Shown here: piece by piece, positions 1 through 9,881 of the stretch
Layout: every line of letters starts with the position of its first letter
Numbering within the stretch: position 1 is the first letter of the stretch
DNA from: Pegoplata infirma
Taxonomy: Eukaryota; Arthropoda; Insecta; Diptera; Anthomyiidae
Assembly: GCA_963921195.1 (NCBI GenBank)
Contig: OY992537.1
Coordinates: forward strand, 81,295,287-81,359,286
Direction: 5' to 3'
DNA length: 64,000 nucleotides
The notes under the pieces: generated by a model
Databases searched by the model: none
The model's input: the letters and a program-made list of their open reading frames with translations, nothing else
What the model was told of the DNA's origin: nothing
Translations under genes and position numbers: made by a program

Positions 1-75
1 AGACTCCTATCATGTTTGTTGCGGGTTCAATTCCAGCTGCAGGTTAATGTTTTTTATTTTTTTTTTATTTTTAGA
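1..75 (+). repeat. tRNA-like/SINE fragment at window edge
   Basis: The sequence GGGTTCAATTCC resembles an RNA polymerase III B box and is followed by a T-rich run. The upstream part lies outside the window. It could be the end of a tRNA-derived SINE; no cloverleaf can be drawn from what is visible. Confidence 0.3.
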
Positions 76-537
76 TCCTCTTTGTTCTATTTTCGGATTT
101 TTTTAAATAAAATTACATTAAAGCATGTTTATTTCCGTTAATAAAATTTATTACAAACTATTCAATTAATTTCATTGTTGATACAACAATGAATTTAATT
201 GACAAAAATAAGTTGATATTATTTTCAAAACTTACAAGAGTCCATGTTGTATTGACATAACCCAATGTAGGCTAAGTTTCAATTAAATATTTAATTGTGT
301 TAACAATGAAATTAATTGTTTTGACAAAAAAAAAAAATTGTACTATTGTTATTCAATATTCCTTATTTTAATGTATTTTACTCATATCGTCATTCATATT
401 TTTCGTTCGTTTTTATTTCTTTCTTTTTTATATACACATGCTTTTGTTTCGTTTAAGTCAAACATAGCAATCGGTAAAAACTTGGAAGGCAAATGCTGTA
501 AAAAAAATATTCCAAAAAAAATAAAGGCATTAACAAA
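76..537. other. AT-rich intergenic DNA, no feature seen
   Basis: Low-complexity AT-rich sequence with motifs like TTTCAATTAA and TTAATTG. The 100-codon plus frame here has no recognisable domain and is rich in F, I and K, as expected from AT bias. I see no gene. Confidence 0.5.
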
Positions 538-612
538 AACGGATGGTCGGAAACAGTTTTTACCTAAAAGTGTGAATACCATATTTTTTTTTTTTTTTAA
601 TTTGTATTTAGG

Positions 613-1559
613 TAAGGTGACCATACGTACTCTTTTTTAGAGGACAATACTCTATTTTAATTCGTTGTACTCTATAAAATTTGTGTCCTCTTTCTGTACT
701 CTTTTTTAAATTCTGTCCTCTTTGTCCTCTTTATTTTCAAAAGCATGATCAATATTTTTTTTATTATTATAAATTAAAACAAATTTTATTTCATGGTGGT
801 CACCGGTTGTTACTGGCAAATCGTATGGAAAATGTCGCGCCGTGCTTGTTCTGTTCATACTCCTACTGAATTTTCTTTTTGTAAAAGCGGGCATAAACTT
901 GTAGTATCGTTGTATAACTTGTTGAATGGACATGTACTACAACCTATATAAAAGTTGTACCCCACTGAAAATTAACTTTTGACATATTTTACGATGATTC
1001 CCAAAATTTTTGGTTTCTAGCGATAATCTATCGTGAGCTAAACCGCGTCAAAAGGCTCCAAAACTTGTAAACTTCATTAATAAGAAATTCGATAATTTTT
1101 TTCTGCATTAAAAATCTAATCACTGACTCGAGATAACGAGAAGTTTATGTTAGTTTTTGATGCTTTTCAATTCAATTTTACTGAAAATAAAACTGCCATT
1201 TTTTGTCCCATTTTCACTTCTAAGAGAATAATCACAATTGGAGCGGAAAGCGGAGAAACGCAATTGTCCTCATAAAAATATAATTGAAGCAAGTTTGGCG
1301 GAAAAACGCGGCGGAATTTTGTTGTCATATAAAACGTATGTGAACAGTTGCGGAAAAACGCTTCCCGCTCCAATTGTGATTATTCTCTAATACATACATA
1401 CATCGTTAAAAATTTGATGACCACCGCTTGGTGGCACTCGCGGTCATTTATGTGAATGTAAATTTGTCTGTAAAGTATGTAAAAAATGTTGAATTCGAAT
1501 AATTTTTTTACTTTTTTCTTTATGTCCTCTATTTTTATTTTCAAAATCTGGTCGCCTTA
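613..1559. mobile_element. hAT-like non-autonomous element nested in foldback
   Basis: Ends TAAGGTGACCATACG and its inverted partner ending GGTCGCCTTA are followed inward by similar A/T-rich and GAGGACA blocks (AGAGGACA near 641; TGTCCTCT near 1523). The flanks are ATTTAGG at 606-612 and 1560-1566, a 7-bp direct repeat. Sequence on either side joins into the 538-3608 foldback arm, confirming an insertion. The TIR type (RGGTGACC) and near-8-bp duplication fit hAT; that assignment is inference. It has no open transposase frame. Confidence 0.6.
1224..1387. mobile_element. 164-bp MITE with 23-bp perfect TIRs and TAA duplication
   Basis: GAGAATAATCACAATTGG at 1224 is mirrored exactly ending at 1387; the perfect inverted repeat is 23 bp, through GAGCGG. 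TAA flanks both sides (1221-1223 and 1388-1390). Internal GCGGAAAAACGC motifs repeat. A TWA target duplication is typical of PIF/Harbinger-type elements, so this is probably a Harbinger-like MITE. It sits inside the 613-1559 element. Confidence 0.75.
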
Positions 1560-2264
1560 ATTTAGGACGTAATTTAGCAACAAAAACCAAAATCTTCGAT
1601 TGAGCACTTTTTGCAAAAATCGCGTTTAAATTGCAAAAAATAAAAAAATCACGCTTCAAAATAAAAATATATGTACTTAATAGATTTTGATCTCCAGATT
1701 CCACATCTGCTTTCAAAATTTTTGTAGCATTTACAGTTTTCGAGATATTAGCGTTTGCAAAATTCCAAAAACCGCTATTTTAGTACTTTCTGTTGTTCCA
1801 CTGTAACATTTTCTAAAGTCGGTAACAACAAACTTTATAGTAAATGGACCTTCTGAAGCCGAATCAGCCATTAAAACTTTTCTAGCAGTATTCATTTTCC
1901 AGATATTCGCGTTTAAATACCACAAAAATCGCGATTTTTTGGTTTTTTAAAAGGAACTGGAACGTTGTTGTAAGTTATAGCCACAAAATGGGACTTGATT
2001 TACAAAAAATGGACCTCGTGATTCCAAATCCGCAGTCCAAATTTCTCTATAGCTTTTCGTTTTCGAGGTATTCGCGATTGAAATTTAAAAAATGCGGTTT
2101 ATAAGCGTTTTTGTGGCTCGCCTGTTAGACATTATTGCGTTAGTGTCAAAAACTAAGGGCGGATTTTATATAATATTGACCTGTAGAATCCAAGTCTGTC
2201 ATCTAAAATGCTGTAGGTTGTTTCGTTTTCGTGTTTAAAAATGTGCCTAATTCCATACCACATA

Positions 2265-3322
2265 TGAGGCATTCCACACCAAATGTCCCGCTACAGAAAA
2301 ACATATGTCCCGTAAATGTTCTGAATAGGTTGTTTGGATAGCCCTATATAAAACTAAGAAAATTGCGTTTTTGGTTTTTCTAATTTTCAAAAACTGGAAG
2401 GCATGGTCAAATATTGGAAAAATGGTCAAATTTGTGGCGAGTTGCCTTGATTAAATATTTATCACATTAAAACGGAATGCACCACAATCTTAAAAATTTA
2501 CATTCTTATATAGTTTTGTATGGGCTATCGAATAAAATTTTTTTCTTTGGAAAATTTTAAGAACCCGTTCGGAAATTTTCGATTTTTTAAAAAAGTCAAT
2601 TTATCAAAAATCCGGCCATTTTTTTTTTTCTTTTTTTTTTAAGTTTAGATGTTTGTCCATCCACACAAAAAAAATCAGAAAAGAATTTTTCGTTTTTTTC
2701 GAGAAAATCGCATTTGAATTTTAAATTTCATAACAATTTTGTAATTTGCTTTTATTTTCTTGTTTTAACGTTGTATGAATATTACTCATTCGCAACGTTA
2801 ATACAATAAAATACATGCAAATTACAAAATTGTTATGAAATTTAAAATTCAATTGCGATTTTCTCGAAAAAAACAAAAAATGTTTTTCTGATTTTTTTTT
2901 TTTGTGTGGATGGAAAAACATCTAAACTTAAAGAAAAAATTAAAAAAAAAGAAAAAAAAGTGGCCAGATTTTTGATAAATTGACTTTTTTAAAAAAATGG
3001 AAAATTTCAGAACGGGTTCTGAAAATTTTCCAAAAAAAAAAAAAAATTTTAATCGATAGCTTATACAAAACTATACAAGAATGTAAATTTTTAAGATTGT
3101 GGTGCATTCCGTTTTAATGTGATAAATATTTAATCAAGGCAACTCGCCACAAATTTTACCATTTTTCCAATATTTGACCACGCCTCCTAAGCCCAGTTTT
3201 GAAAAATTGAAAAACCAAAAAGGCAATTTTCTAAGTTCCATTAAGGGCTATCCATACAAGCTATTCCGAAGTTTACGGTACACGTGTTTTTTTTTGCTGG
3301 ACATTTGGTGTGGAATGCCTCA
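2265..3322. mobile_element. Palindromic element, ends TGAGGCATTCC, about 0.5-kb arms
   Basis: The left arm (2265 to about 2780) and right arm (about 2805 to 3322) are imperfect reverse complements centred near 2793; for example TGAGGCATTCCACACC at 2265 and its complement ending at 3322. The surrounding sequence matches the uninterrupted 25184-26058 element, which identifies this as an insertion. The TGRGGCATTCC terminus is shared with the 2-kb palindrome at 9882-11909, and a one-arm fragment lies at 33130-33343. Non-coding. Confidence 0.75.
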
Positions 3323-3622
3323 TATGTATAATACCTACAAAATTATTTTTTTTTATTTTTTGACCGTTTGAATACTGCAATGTAAATTTTCGAAATACTT
3401 TATATAAATGATTTCGAGGATTTTTTGGTGTGTTATTTTGTGTCTCTCATAGTTTTCGAGAAGATTCGAATATAATATTTTTTTGAAATTCAATCGCGAT
3501 TTTGCAAAAAGATTTTTGTTGCTAAATTATTCTTAGACATCCCAACTACATATTCAAAAAATTATAGTTTTCGCACTTTTAGGCTAAAACTTTTACCGAC
3601 CACCCGTGCAAAATTATTATTG

Positions 3623-3940
3623 GGTGACAGGACACGGACATATATCGGAAATGGGGATTATGACCGAATTCATCACGGTCATAATCCCCATAATAGTTGT
3701 GGGGACTATGACCGTTTCCAAAACGGTCACAATTCCAATGGGGATTATGTCCCTTCCCTGTTGGGATTACGACTGAAAGTTTTTCGGTCATAACCCCCAT
3801 TCATATTATGGGGATTATGTCCAAATTTTTTTCGGTCATAGTCCCCACTACCGTTATGGGGATTATGACTGAATTCGTTTTGGTCATAATCCCCATAACG
3901 GAAATGGGGGTTATGTCCGTGGGAATTATGTCATGTCACC
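3623..3940. mobile_element. Small element made of alternating inverted GGGGATTATGACCG motifs
   Basis: The ends are GGTGACAGGACACGG and an inverted GGTGACATGACATAA. Between them the motif GGGGATTATGACC and its complement GGTCATAATCCCC alternate about ten times at roughly 25-35 bp spacing, each pair able to form a small hairpin. TG flanks both ends (3621-3622 and 3941-3942). A shorter relative with the same terminal block lies at 13969-14038. No coding frame is convincing. Confidence 0.65.
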
Positions 3941-4195
3941 TGCCGTACCCCTTGCTAGCTCAGATAAAACTAAATTCATAATCGACTCTGAGGCAACTGT
4001 GGGGCAAATGGATTTCCATCGCAGCAAAGGTGGCAGTAAAAAACACAAAAATAGCTTTGGTGTTTGACCATGGATTTGAATGAAACTGACTTTGCTGTCT
4101 TTGTAGATAACCAAAAAGCATTGCAACGATTCATGTTTTTAAAAATATTTTAAAAATTAGTTTTTTAATCAAAAAATTTATTTTTGAAATATACT
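3941..4195. other. Unassigned repeat-like DNA
   Basis: Contains a stretch (GTTTGACCATGGATTTGAA near 4060) similar in style to DNA near 32570-32610, so it is probably a dispersed repeat. No gene recognised. Confidence 0.3.
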
Positions 4196-4201
4196 TTTTT
4201 G

Positions 4202-4346
4202 TTATAATGGCATTTTCTCTAAAGATGAGTTTAAAAGATATACGAAATTTTGACAAAATATAAAGCTTTTCTGATATTATGGCGTGTTCTCCTCTCCAAA
4301 GGTGAGTTTGAAAGATATTAATACTAATTTTTGACAAAATATAAAG
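4202..4346. repeat. Two tandem copies of an about 73-bp unit
   Basis: Copies at 4202-4265 and 4275-4346 share TTATGGC, GATGAGTTT/GGTGAGTTT, AAAGATAT and TTTGACAAAATATAAAG. The second copy carries small insertions. Function unknown. Confidence 0.6.
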
Positions 4347-4399
4347 CATGATATAACAAATAATCACTGTGTATTCGAATATAATCAATAAGTTTATGA

Positions 4400-5118
4400 T
4401 CCTCGATTAAATTTAAGACGATCTGCCGCTGCCCTTCCGTATGTCCGTCCCTTCATCTGTCCGTCCGTCCCTCCATCTGTCTGTCAAAAACACGCTAAAT
4501 TTTGAAAGATTTTTACGAGGCTGCAGAATTTTGACATATAAGTTGGTCATTTACCTGGTCAGGTTGGTATTGCAATTCTGCGAAATCGTTCCAGTGCTTA
4601 TAAGCAAAAGAGTGAGCTACTGCAAGGTTCCTCGAGAATTTACGAGATAAAAAACATACTTACTTTCGAAACGGAATTCTGAGGTTGCTAAAGCTGAGGA
4701 TATTTTTTTGTCGTTCCTAGTCTCCTAGTCTCGTTGGTATTGAATTTCAGCAAAATTGGTTTAGTGGTTTCAAAGTTATTAGCAAAACGGTGAATTTCAG
4801 ATTGGTTTCACCTTAAATTCACGTGTTGAAAAACCGTTAAACAAGTTTTTTAAAACGTTTGTAAGTAACAAAAATATTTAACAACGTATTTTTGTCACTC
4901 AAAAATATTTTTACACAAAAAAAAAAAAAAAATAAACTCAAAACAAAATTGTATTTTCTTCTTACAAAAATGACTACAAAAAGGCTTTTATTCAAAATAA
5001 AATATTTCTAATCAAAATTGCTACACTTTTTCACATTAGAAAATTTTCTACCACTTAAAATGTGCATTGTGGAGGATATTCATAAACTCGGCCCAGTCGA
5101 ATTTAACTTTTCTACTGC
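4400..5118 (+). mobile_element. DINE-1/INE-1-like element, nearly full body
   Basis: The block GTCCGTCCGTCC with pyrimidine-rich flanks (4441-4483) is the conserved DINE-1-type core. The body continues through TTGGTATTGAATTTCAGC and ends with GTGGAGG...GGCCCAGTCGAATTTAAC at 5070-5110. The same 3' part recurs at 58262-58531 and 52430-52463. DINE-1 elements are non-autonomous Helitron-related repeats of flies (established knowledge; the assignment here is by motif). Confidence 0.6.
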
Positions 5119-5753
5119 ATCAAATAAATACATGGTTATAGTATTTTTAAAAACGAAGTATCATTTTAAATTTAGTTCACATTAATCTTAATTAATAAAA
5201 TATTTAACATTTTAAAAAGAGTCCTGTGTTATTCGAGGGACAGTAAAATAAGTAATAATAAAAGTTGTAGAGTAGAAGAAGTGTCAGTTGCTGTTTTAGT
5301 ATGTGTGTTTTGCCTCTATTTACTTTTTTATCAAGCTTTAAAGCTTTTAAGTGAACAGGAAACTATAAAAATGCATTCAAGTGAATTTATTGCAAATTGC
5401 AAATAAATCAAAAGGCGGAAGTGCACCAAAGAATTTTATTTTTTGTCGTTTATATTGTATTTCAAAATTTAGCTTAGGGGTGTGTTAATATAAGGAAATA
5501 ATAAAATTTTTTATAAAAAAAAAAATAGAATATTTAATTTTTTTATATTTCTCTTTAATAAACAAAAAAAAAAATATATATATTATGAAGAAGTATAAGT
5601 ATAAGATTTTATTTTTTTCATCACTAATACGCTTTTAGTGATATGAAAGACAAATATTCTTTGAAAATATTTTTGGTGATGTGTTTTATTGCACAAAATT
5701 ACTTTACATATTGAGAAAATTTAAGAAGAAAATAATCTTATAAAAGTTTAAAG
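5119..5753. other. AT-rich intergenic DNA
   Basis: No domain, inverted repeat or tandem array stands out. T and A runs and a short (TA)n near 5573 are present. Confidence 0.5.
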
Positions 5754-5755
5754 TA

Positions 5756-6018
5756 CACTCAAAATAATTCTACAGCAAAAGTATTAATAAGTGATTTTGT
5801 ACAAAAATCTACTAATAAGTTACTCATTACTAGTAATACAGTAGTTTTTTAGTATCTTCAAATTACTAAAATTAGTACTTTTTACTGGTTTTGAACAATA
5901 TTTGTAACAATTTTTGGTCTTGCTTACAAACTCCTGCACTAGATCATTTCGGAATTAAACATTAGTTTATTAGTTAAATTTTTAGTATTGAATACTCACG
6001 TTTTTTTTTTTTTGAGTG
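5756..6018. mobile_element. MITE with CACTCAAAA ends and TA duplication
   Basis: CACTCAAAATAATTC at 5756 and TTTTTTGAGTG ending at 6018 form short inverted ends, each abutted by TA (5754-5755 and 6019-6020). Similar ends occur at 23484-24085 and 35961-36133, and a solitary minus-oriented end at 18610-18656. TA duplication suggests Tc1/mariner-type mobilisation (inference). The interior is built of variants of ACTAATAAG/TTACTAG. Confidence 0.65.
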
Positions 6019-6384
6019 TATGGCTTGCACTTGTACATGATACACGGGTGGTCCGAGACAGATTTGTGTGAGATGATGTGTGAGGACAAAAGTCACACGT
6101 TCGTTTTTGTCCACACTATCGTATTATATATAAACATAATAAACCTTACCAACCAACATCAATTAAATGCGACAATCGTAAACGCCATTAATAACAAGCT
6201 CATAGTGGGATAACCTGGTTGGATATAAAATCCACCACACATATGTTATTCTCACCATACTGAGTATAGGTATCAGCTGTTCAACCAGTATAGAAGTAAC
6301 AGCAATCAACGAACTCGTTCAGTTGGATGGTAGCTGTGAAGCAGTTCACTTGGGTAAGTCTCTTGTTTACTAAGTTTATCGCGA
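6019..6384. other. Unclassified sequence upstream of minisatellite
   Basis: Less AT-rich than its surroundings, with CACGGGTGGTCCGAGACA at 6043 similar to the foldback end at 25184. A TATATATAAACA box is at 6123. Together with 7140-7347 this may be a relic of one repeat unit, possibly a solo LTR (TGTAACGACGAG on the minus strand at 7347), but no matching ends or target duplication were found. Confidence 0.3.
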
Positions 6385-7139
6385 TTGGGTAGTGCTGTCG
6401 CCAGGTGCCCCAAGTTCTTCTGGATTTTTCAGCTCGTGTCTAGGGAGTGTTGTCGCCAGATGCCCTAGTTGGACTTACCCTCACTGCTCGCGTCTAGGGA
6501 GTGCTGTCGCCAGGTGCCCTAGCTTGGATTATTTTCGCCTCTCGCGTCTAGGGAGTGCTGTCGCCAGGTGCCCTAGCTTGGATTATTTTCGCCGCTCGCG
6601 TCTAGGGAGTGCTGTCGCCAGGTGCCCTAGCTTGGATTATTTTCTCTGCTCGCGTCTAGGGAGTGCTGTCGCCAGGTGCCCTAGCTTGGATTATTTTCTC
6701 TGCTCGCGTCTAGGGAGTGCTGTCGCCAAGTGCCCTAGCTTGGATTATTTCGCCGCTCGCGTCTTGGGAGTGCTGTCGCCAGGTGCCCTAGCTTGGATTA
6801 TTTTCTCTGCTCGCGTATAGGGAGTGCTGTCGCCAGGTGCCCTAGCTTGGATTATTTTCTCTGTTCGCGTCTAGGGAGTGCTGTCGCCAGGTGCCCTAGC
6901 TTGGATTATTTTCTCTGCTCGCGTCTAGGGAGTGCTGTCGCCAGGTGCCCTAGCTTGGATTATTTCCGCCGCTCGCGTCTAGGGATTGCTGTCGCCAGGT
7001 GCCCTAGCTTGGATTATTTTCGCTGCTCGCGTCTAGGGAGTGCTGTCGCCAGGTGCCCTAGCTTGGATTATTTTCTCTGCTCGCGTCTAGGGAGTGCTGT
7101 CGCCAGGTACCCTAGCTTGGAATTTACATCGCCGCCTCC
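6385..7139. repeat. 54-bp minisatellite, about 14 copies
   Basis: Unit core TCTAGGGAGTGCTGTCGCC starts at 6439, 6493, 6547, 6601, 6655, 6709, 6762, 6816, 6870, 6924, 6978, 7032 and 7086, with a diverged copy at 6385. The spacing is 54 bp except for one 53-bp unit. Because 54 is a multiple of three and the unit lacks stops in one frame, two long frames result (18-residue repeats containing LGSAVARCPS); the 1-bp loss near 6755 splits them. I regard these as repeat shadows, not proteins. The array is GC-rich relative to the window. Confidence 0.9.
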
Positions 7140-7484
7140 GTCCCGCCAGCCCGATCACCGGTCGCCGTTCCCTAGTTTTAGTTTTACTCTTTTCTTTTGT
7201 AGTGTAAGTTTATTCAATAAATGAATTATTTATTATAACGTTTTAACAACCAGTCTTTTACTCTCGGTCTCAGCAAATACAAATTTCTGTGACGATCCCT
7301 ACCCCCGCGAGCTATACCACAGCTAACGGAGGAAACTCGTCGTTACAGATGCTCTGAATTCACATCCCTTTAGAGCGTTGGAAAAATCGCTATAAAGATG
7401 CAGTGAATTCGTGTGTCTTTTTAGAGCTGAATTAAGCAGAATAAAGATGAAGCACATTTGACTATTTCTGAAATACAAATTAAA
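7140..7484. other. Unclassified sequence downstream of minisatellite
   Basis: Contains AATAAA at 7216 followed by T-rich sequence, then a GC-richer block ending CTCGTCGTTACA at 7347. That end could be a retroelement boundary but is unpaired. The remainder to 7484 has AGATG/AATTC-type repeats with no gene. Confidence 0.3.
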
Positions 7485-8327
7485 AAATCTGAAATAATAA
7501 TAATAATAATAAGCCTTGCTCAAAAAGTTATTTGAGCTACCTTATGGTGGGCATAGGCTCTCAATAAAAATTTTCCATCTGGAACGCTCACTGGCAATAC
7601 TTCTTAATTCTATTAAATTATTTATTTTTCTATTATTATAGCTGGGCATTCTGTTGACATCATCCAAAGAAGAACGACGCCATGAGTTTTTTGGCCTTCC
7701 ACGCCCTCTTGCACCTTGTGGGTTATAGTTAAGAGCTCTTAAGCATATGGAGTCTTCATCTCTTCTTAAAGTGTGGCCAATCCATCCAAATTTTCTTCTT
7801 CTTATCTCGATATTTATGTCGCACATGTTTGCTTTGGCGAGTAATTGGGCATTAGTGATTGTATTAGGCCAAAATATTCGCAGGATTATGCGAAGACATC
7901 TGTTAATAAATACTTGCAGTTTTCGTTTGATTTCTTCTGTCACTAACCATGTTTCGCAACCATATAGTAAGACGGACATCACACATGCAGAGAATATATT
8001 TAGTTTTGTTTTCGTGGTATATTCATTAGATTTCCAGGTTTTGGATAAGAGTGCAAAAGCACCTCTGGCTTTTCTTATTCTTGTCATGACATCAAGATAA
8101 GCACCACCACTTGTGTCAATCATGCTACCGAGATATTGAAACTCACTAACACTTTCTATCATTTGGTTGCCGATAATTATTGGTTGTGTGGATTCTACAT
8201 TTAAACGAATTTCTTTTGTTTTATTTATATTTATTTTAAGGCCAACTTTCGCTATTTCTCTTTCAAGGTCATTAATTTTTGACTGTAAGTCTCTAAGTCT
8301 GTGGGAAAGTTCGCAAAATCTGAAATA
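7485..8327 (-). mobile_element. 5'-truncated RTE-like non-LTR retrotransposon insertion
   Basis: A reverse transcriptase C-terminal fragment on the minus strand ends in a short-repeat tail (ATT)n at about 7494-7512, typical of RTE-clade 3' ends. It is flanked by a 13-bp target duplication, AAAATCTGAAATA, at 7484-7496 and 8315-8327. This shows target-primed insertion with 5' truncation. Confidence 0.85.
7542..8314 (-). pseudogene. Reverse transcriptase C-terminal fragment (RTE-like)
   Basis: The frame runs about 257 codons to a stop at 7542-7544. It begins just after where the catalytic YADD box would lie and contains the downstream RT/thumb landmarks: VGLKINI-NKTK, FQYLGSMID, RIRKARGAFA-L, LLYGCETW near residue 124, a W-to-R rich LRIILRIFWP segment, GWIGHTLRRDED near 185, and a basic RGRGRPKNSWRR stretch. 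This order is that of the C-terminal third of RTE/related endonuclease-RT proteins. The catalytic palm and the endonuclease domain are missing, so it cannot be active. The frame is otherwise uninterrupted, suggesting a relatively young copy. The apparent start codon lies in the target duplication and is not meaningful. Clade assignment rests on the short-repeat tail and motifs. Confidence 0.88.
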
Positions 8328-8399
8328 CAATTGACTATTTCTGAATAGAATTGGAAAATCTTAAATACAATTTACTAATTCTGAAAATCATTTGACTCC

Positions 8400-8800
8400 C
8401 TGCAAGCATTTGGAAGAAATATCGCCTAAGAGATCCAATTACATTTAAAAAATTTCCAATTATATTTTGAAAATTTCAAATTATATTTCAGAAACTTCCA
8501 TTTATATTTCAGATATTACCATTTATAACCAAAATTTTTTTTATTGCGTTTCAATATAATTGGACATTTTTAAATATAATTCTAAAATATGATTGGACAT
8601 TTGTATACCACCAACTACAGTATGGAAATATATTCCCTTTGTCATTCCGTGTGTAATGCATCGAAATATCGGTCGGGGACCCCATAATGTATACATATTA
8701 TTGATCAGTGATCGATTCTAAGACATTCTAGCGATGTCCGTCTGTCCGTCTGTAGTTAACACGATGCAGTCCAAAATAAAATAGCTAGACCCCTCAGGTT
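8400..8800 (+). mobile_element. DINE-1-like element, copy 1 flanking a minisatellite
   Basis: Contains TCATTCCGTGTGTAATGC, GAAATATCGGTCGGGGACCC and GATGTCCGTCTGTCCGTCTG (8734-8753), which are DINE-1-type landmarks. Upstream sequence from 8406 (GCATTTGGAAGAAATATCG) recurs at 9586, 1180 bp downstream, in direct orientation. Confidence 0.65.
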
Positions 8801-8849
8801 GAGCATGAATATGTCTTATGGTCCTAGGCAGGTTAAGTTCCGAAATAGG

Positions 8850-9580
8850 CCAAATCGATCCTATCCTAGGACCTATCAAAAGGACCTTTCCTTGGCCTAT
8901 CAAAAGGACCTATCCAAGGATCTATCCATGGACCTATCAAAAGGACCTATCCTTGGACCTATCAATAGGACCTATCCATGGACCTATCAAAAGGACCTAT
9001 CCTTAAACCTATCAAAAGGACCTATCCTTGGCCTATCAAAAGGACCTATCCTTAAACCTTTAAAAAGGACCTATCTAAGGATCTATCCATGGACCTATCA
9101 AAAGGACCTATCCTTGGACCTATCCATGGACCTATCAAAAGGACCTATCCATGGACCTATCAAAAGGACCTATCCATGGACCTATCAAAAGGACCTATCC
9201 TTGACCCATCAAAAGGACCTATCCGTAAATCTATCAAAAGGACCTATCCTAGGACCTATCAAAAGGTCCTATCCAGGGACCTATCAAAAGGACATATCCT
9301 TGCACCTATCAAAAGGACCTATCCTTAAACCTATCAAAAGGACCTGTCCTTAAGGACCTATCCATGGACCTATCAAAAGGACATATCCTTGGACCTATCA
9401 AAAGGACCTATCCTTAAACCTATCAAAAGGACCTGTCCTTAAACCTATCAAAAGGACCTATCCTTGGCCCATCAAAAGGACCTATCCTTAAACCTATCAA
9501 AAGGACCTATCCATAAACCTATCAAAAGTACCTATCAAAAGGACCTATCCTTGGACCTATCAAAAGGACCTATCCTAGGA
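8850..9580. repeat. 25-bp minisatellite (GGACCTATCAAAAGGACCTATCC type)
   Basis: About 29 copies of a 25-bp unit formed by GGACCTATCAAAA (13 bp) and GGACCTATCCTT or GGACCTATCCAT (12 bp), with a few deletions. Half-units alternate, so a 12/13-bp substructure is visible. The 184-, 62- and 79-codon frames over this array are shadows of the repeat. It sits between two direct copies of a DINE-1-like segment. Confidence 0.9.
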
Positions 9581-9585
9581 TCCTA

Positions 9586-9881
9586 GCATTTGGAAGAAAT
9601 ATCGCCTAAGAGATCCTATTACATTTAAAAAATTTCCAATTATATTTCGAAAATTTCAAATTATATTTCAGAAACTTCCATTTATATTTCAGATATTACC
9701 ATTTATAACCAAAAAATTTTTAATTGCATTTCAATATAATTGGACATTTTTAAATATAATTGGAGATTCTAAAATATGATTGGACATTTGTATACCCTCC
9801 AACTACAGTATGGGGGTATACTCACTTTGTCATTCCGTGTGTAACGCATCGAAATATCGGTCGGGGACCCCGTAATGTATA
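9586..9881 (+). mobile_element. DINE-1-like segment, copy 2, interrupted at 9881
   Basis: Repeats 8406-8690 almost base for base (GCATTTGGAAG through GGTCGGGGACCCCGTAATG). It stops where the 9882-11909 palindrome begins, at the TATA that precedes it, so the palindrome probably inserted here. Confidence 0.7.

Larger units (their letters stand above)
538..3608. mobile_element. Foldback-like element (ends ACGGRTGGTC), with nested insertions
   Basis: The left end (ACGGATGGTCGG, about 539-550) and right end (CCGACCACCCGT, about 3596-3607) are inverted copies, and similarity continues inward through CTAAAAGTG and a T-run. A second family member lies at 25184-26058 and aligns with 1567-2264 and 3323-3600. 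Two insertions interrupt this copy: 613-1559 in the left arm and 2265-3322 in the middle. The 25-kb copy lacks both, so it serves as an empty-site control. No coding capacity is visible. A CCACCCGTG-type end also occurs alone near 6043 (inverted). The exact terminal base and target duplication are unclear. Confidence 0.65.

Noticed and set aside
6392..7224. Two long frames with 18-residue repeats (LGSAVARCPS...)
   Set aside because: They coincide exactly with the 54-bp minisatellite; the period of three explains the open frame.
6017..7347. Solo LTR with TGTATGG...GTTACA ends
   Set aside because: The flanks (TTGAG and GATGC) do not match, no primer-binding site is present, and the left end is the border of a MITE.
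8799..9353. 184-codon frame with KRTYPWTYQKDLS-type repeats
   Set aside because: It is the translation of the 25-bp minisatellite; alternative frames on the same strand are also open.
6385..9580. CRISPR array
   Set aside because: The repeats are head-to-tail minisatellites without unique spacers, and the context is eukaryotic.
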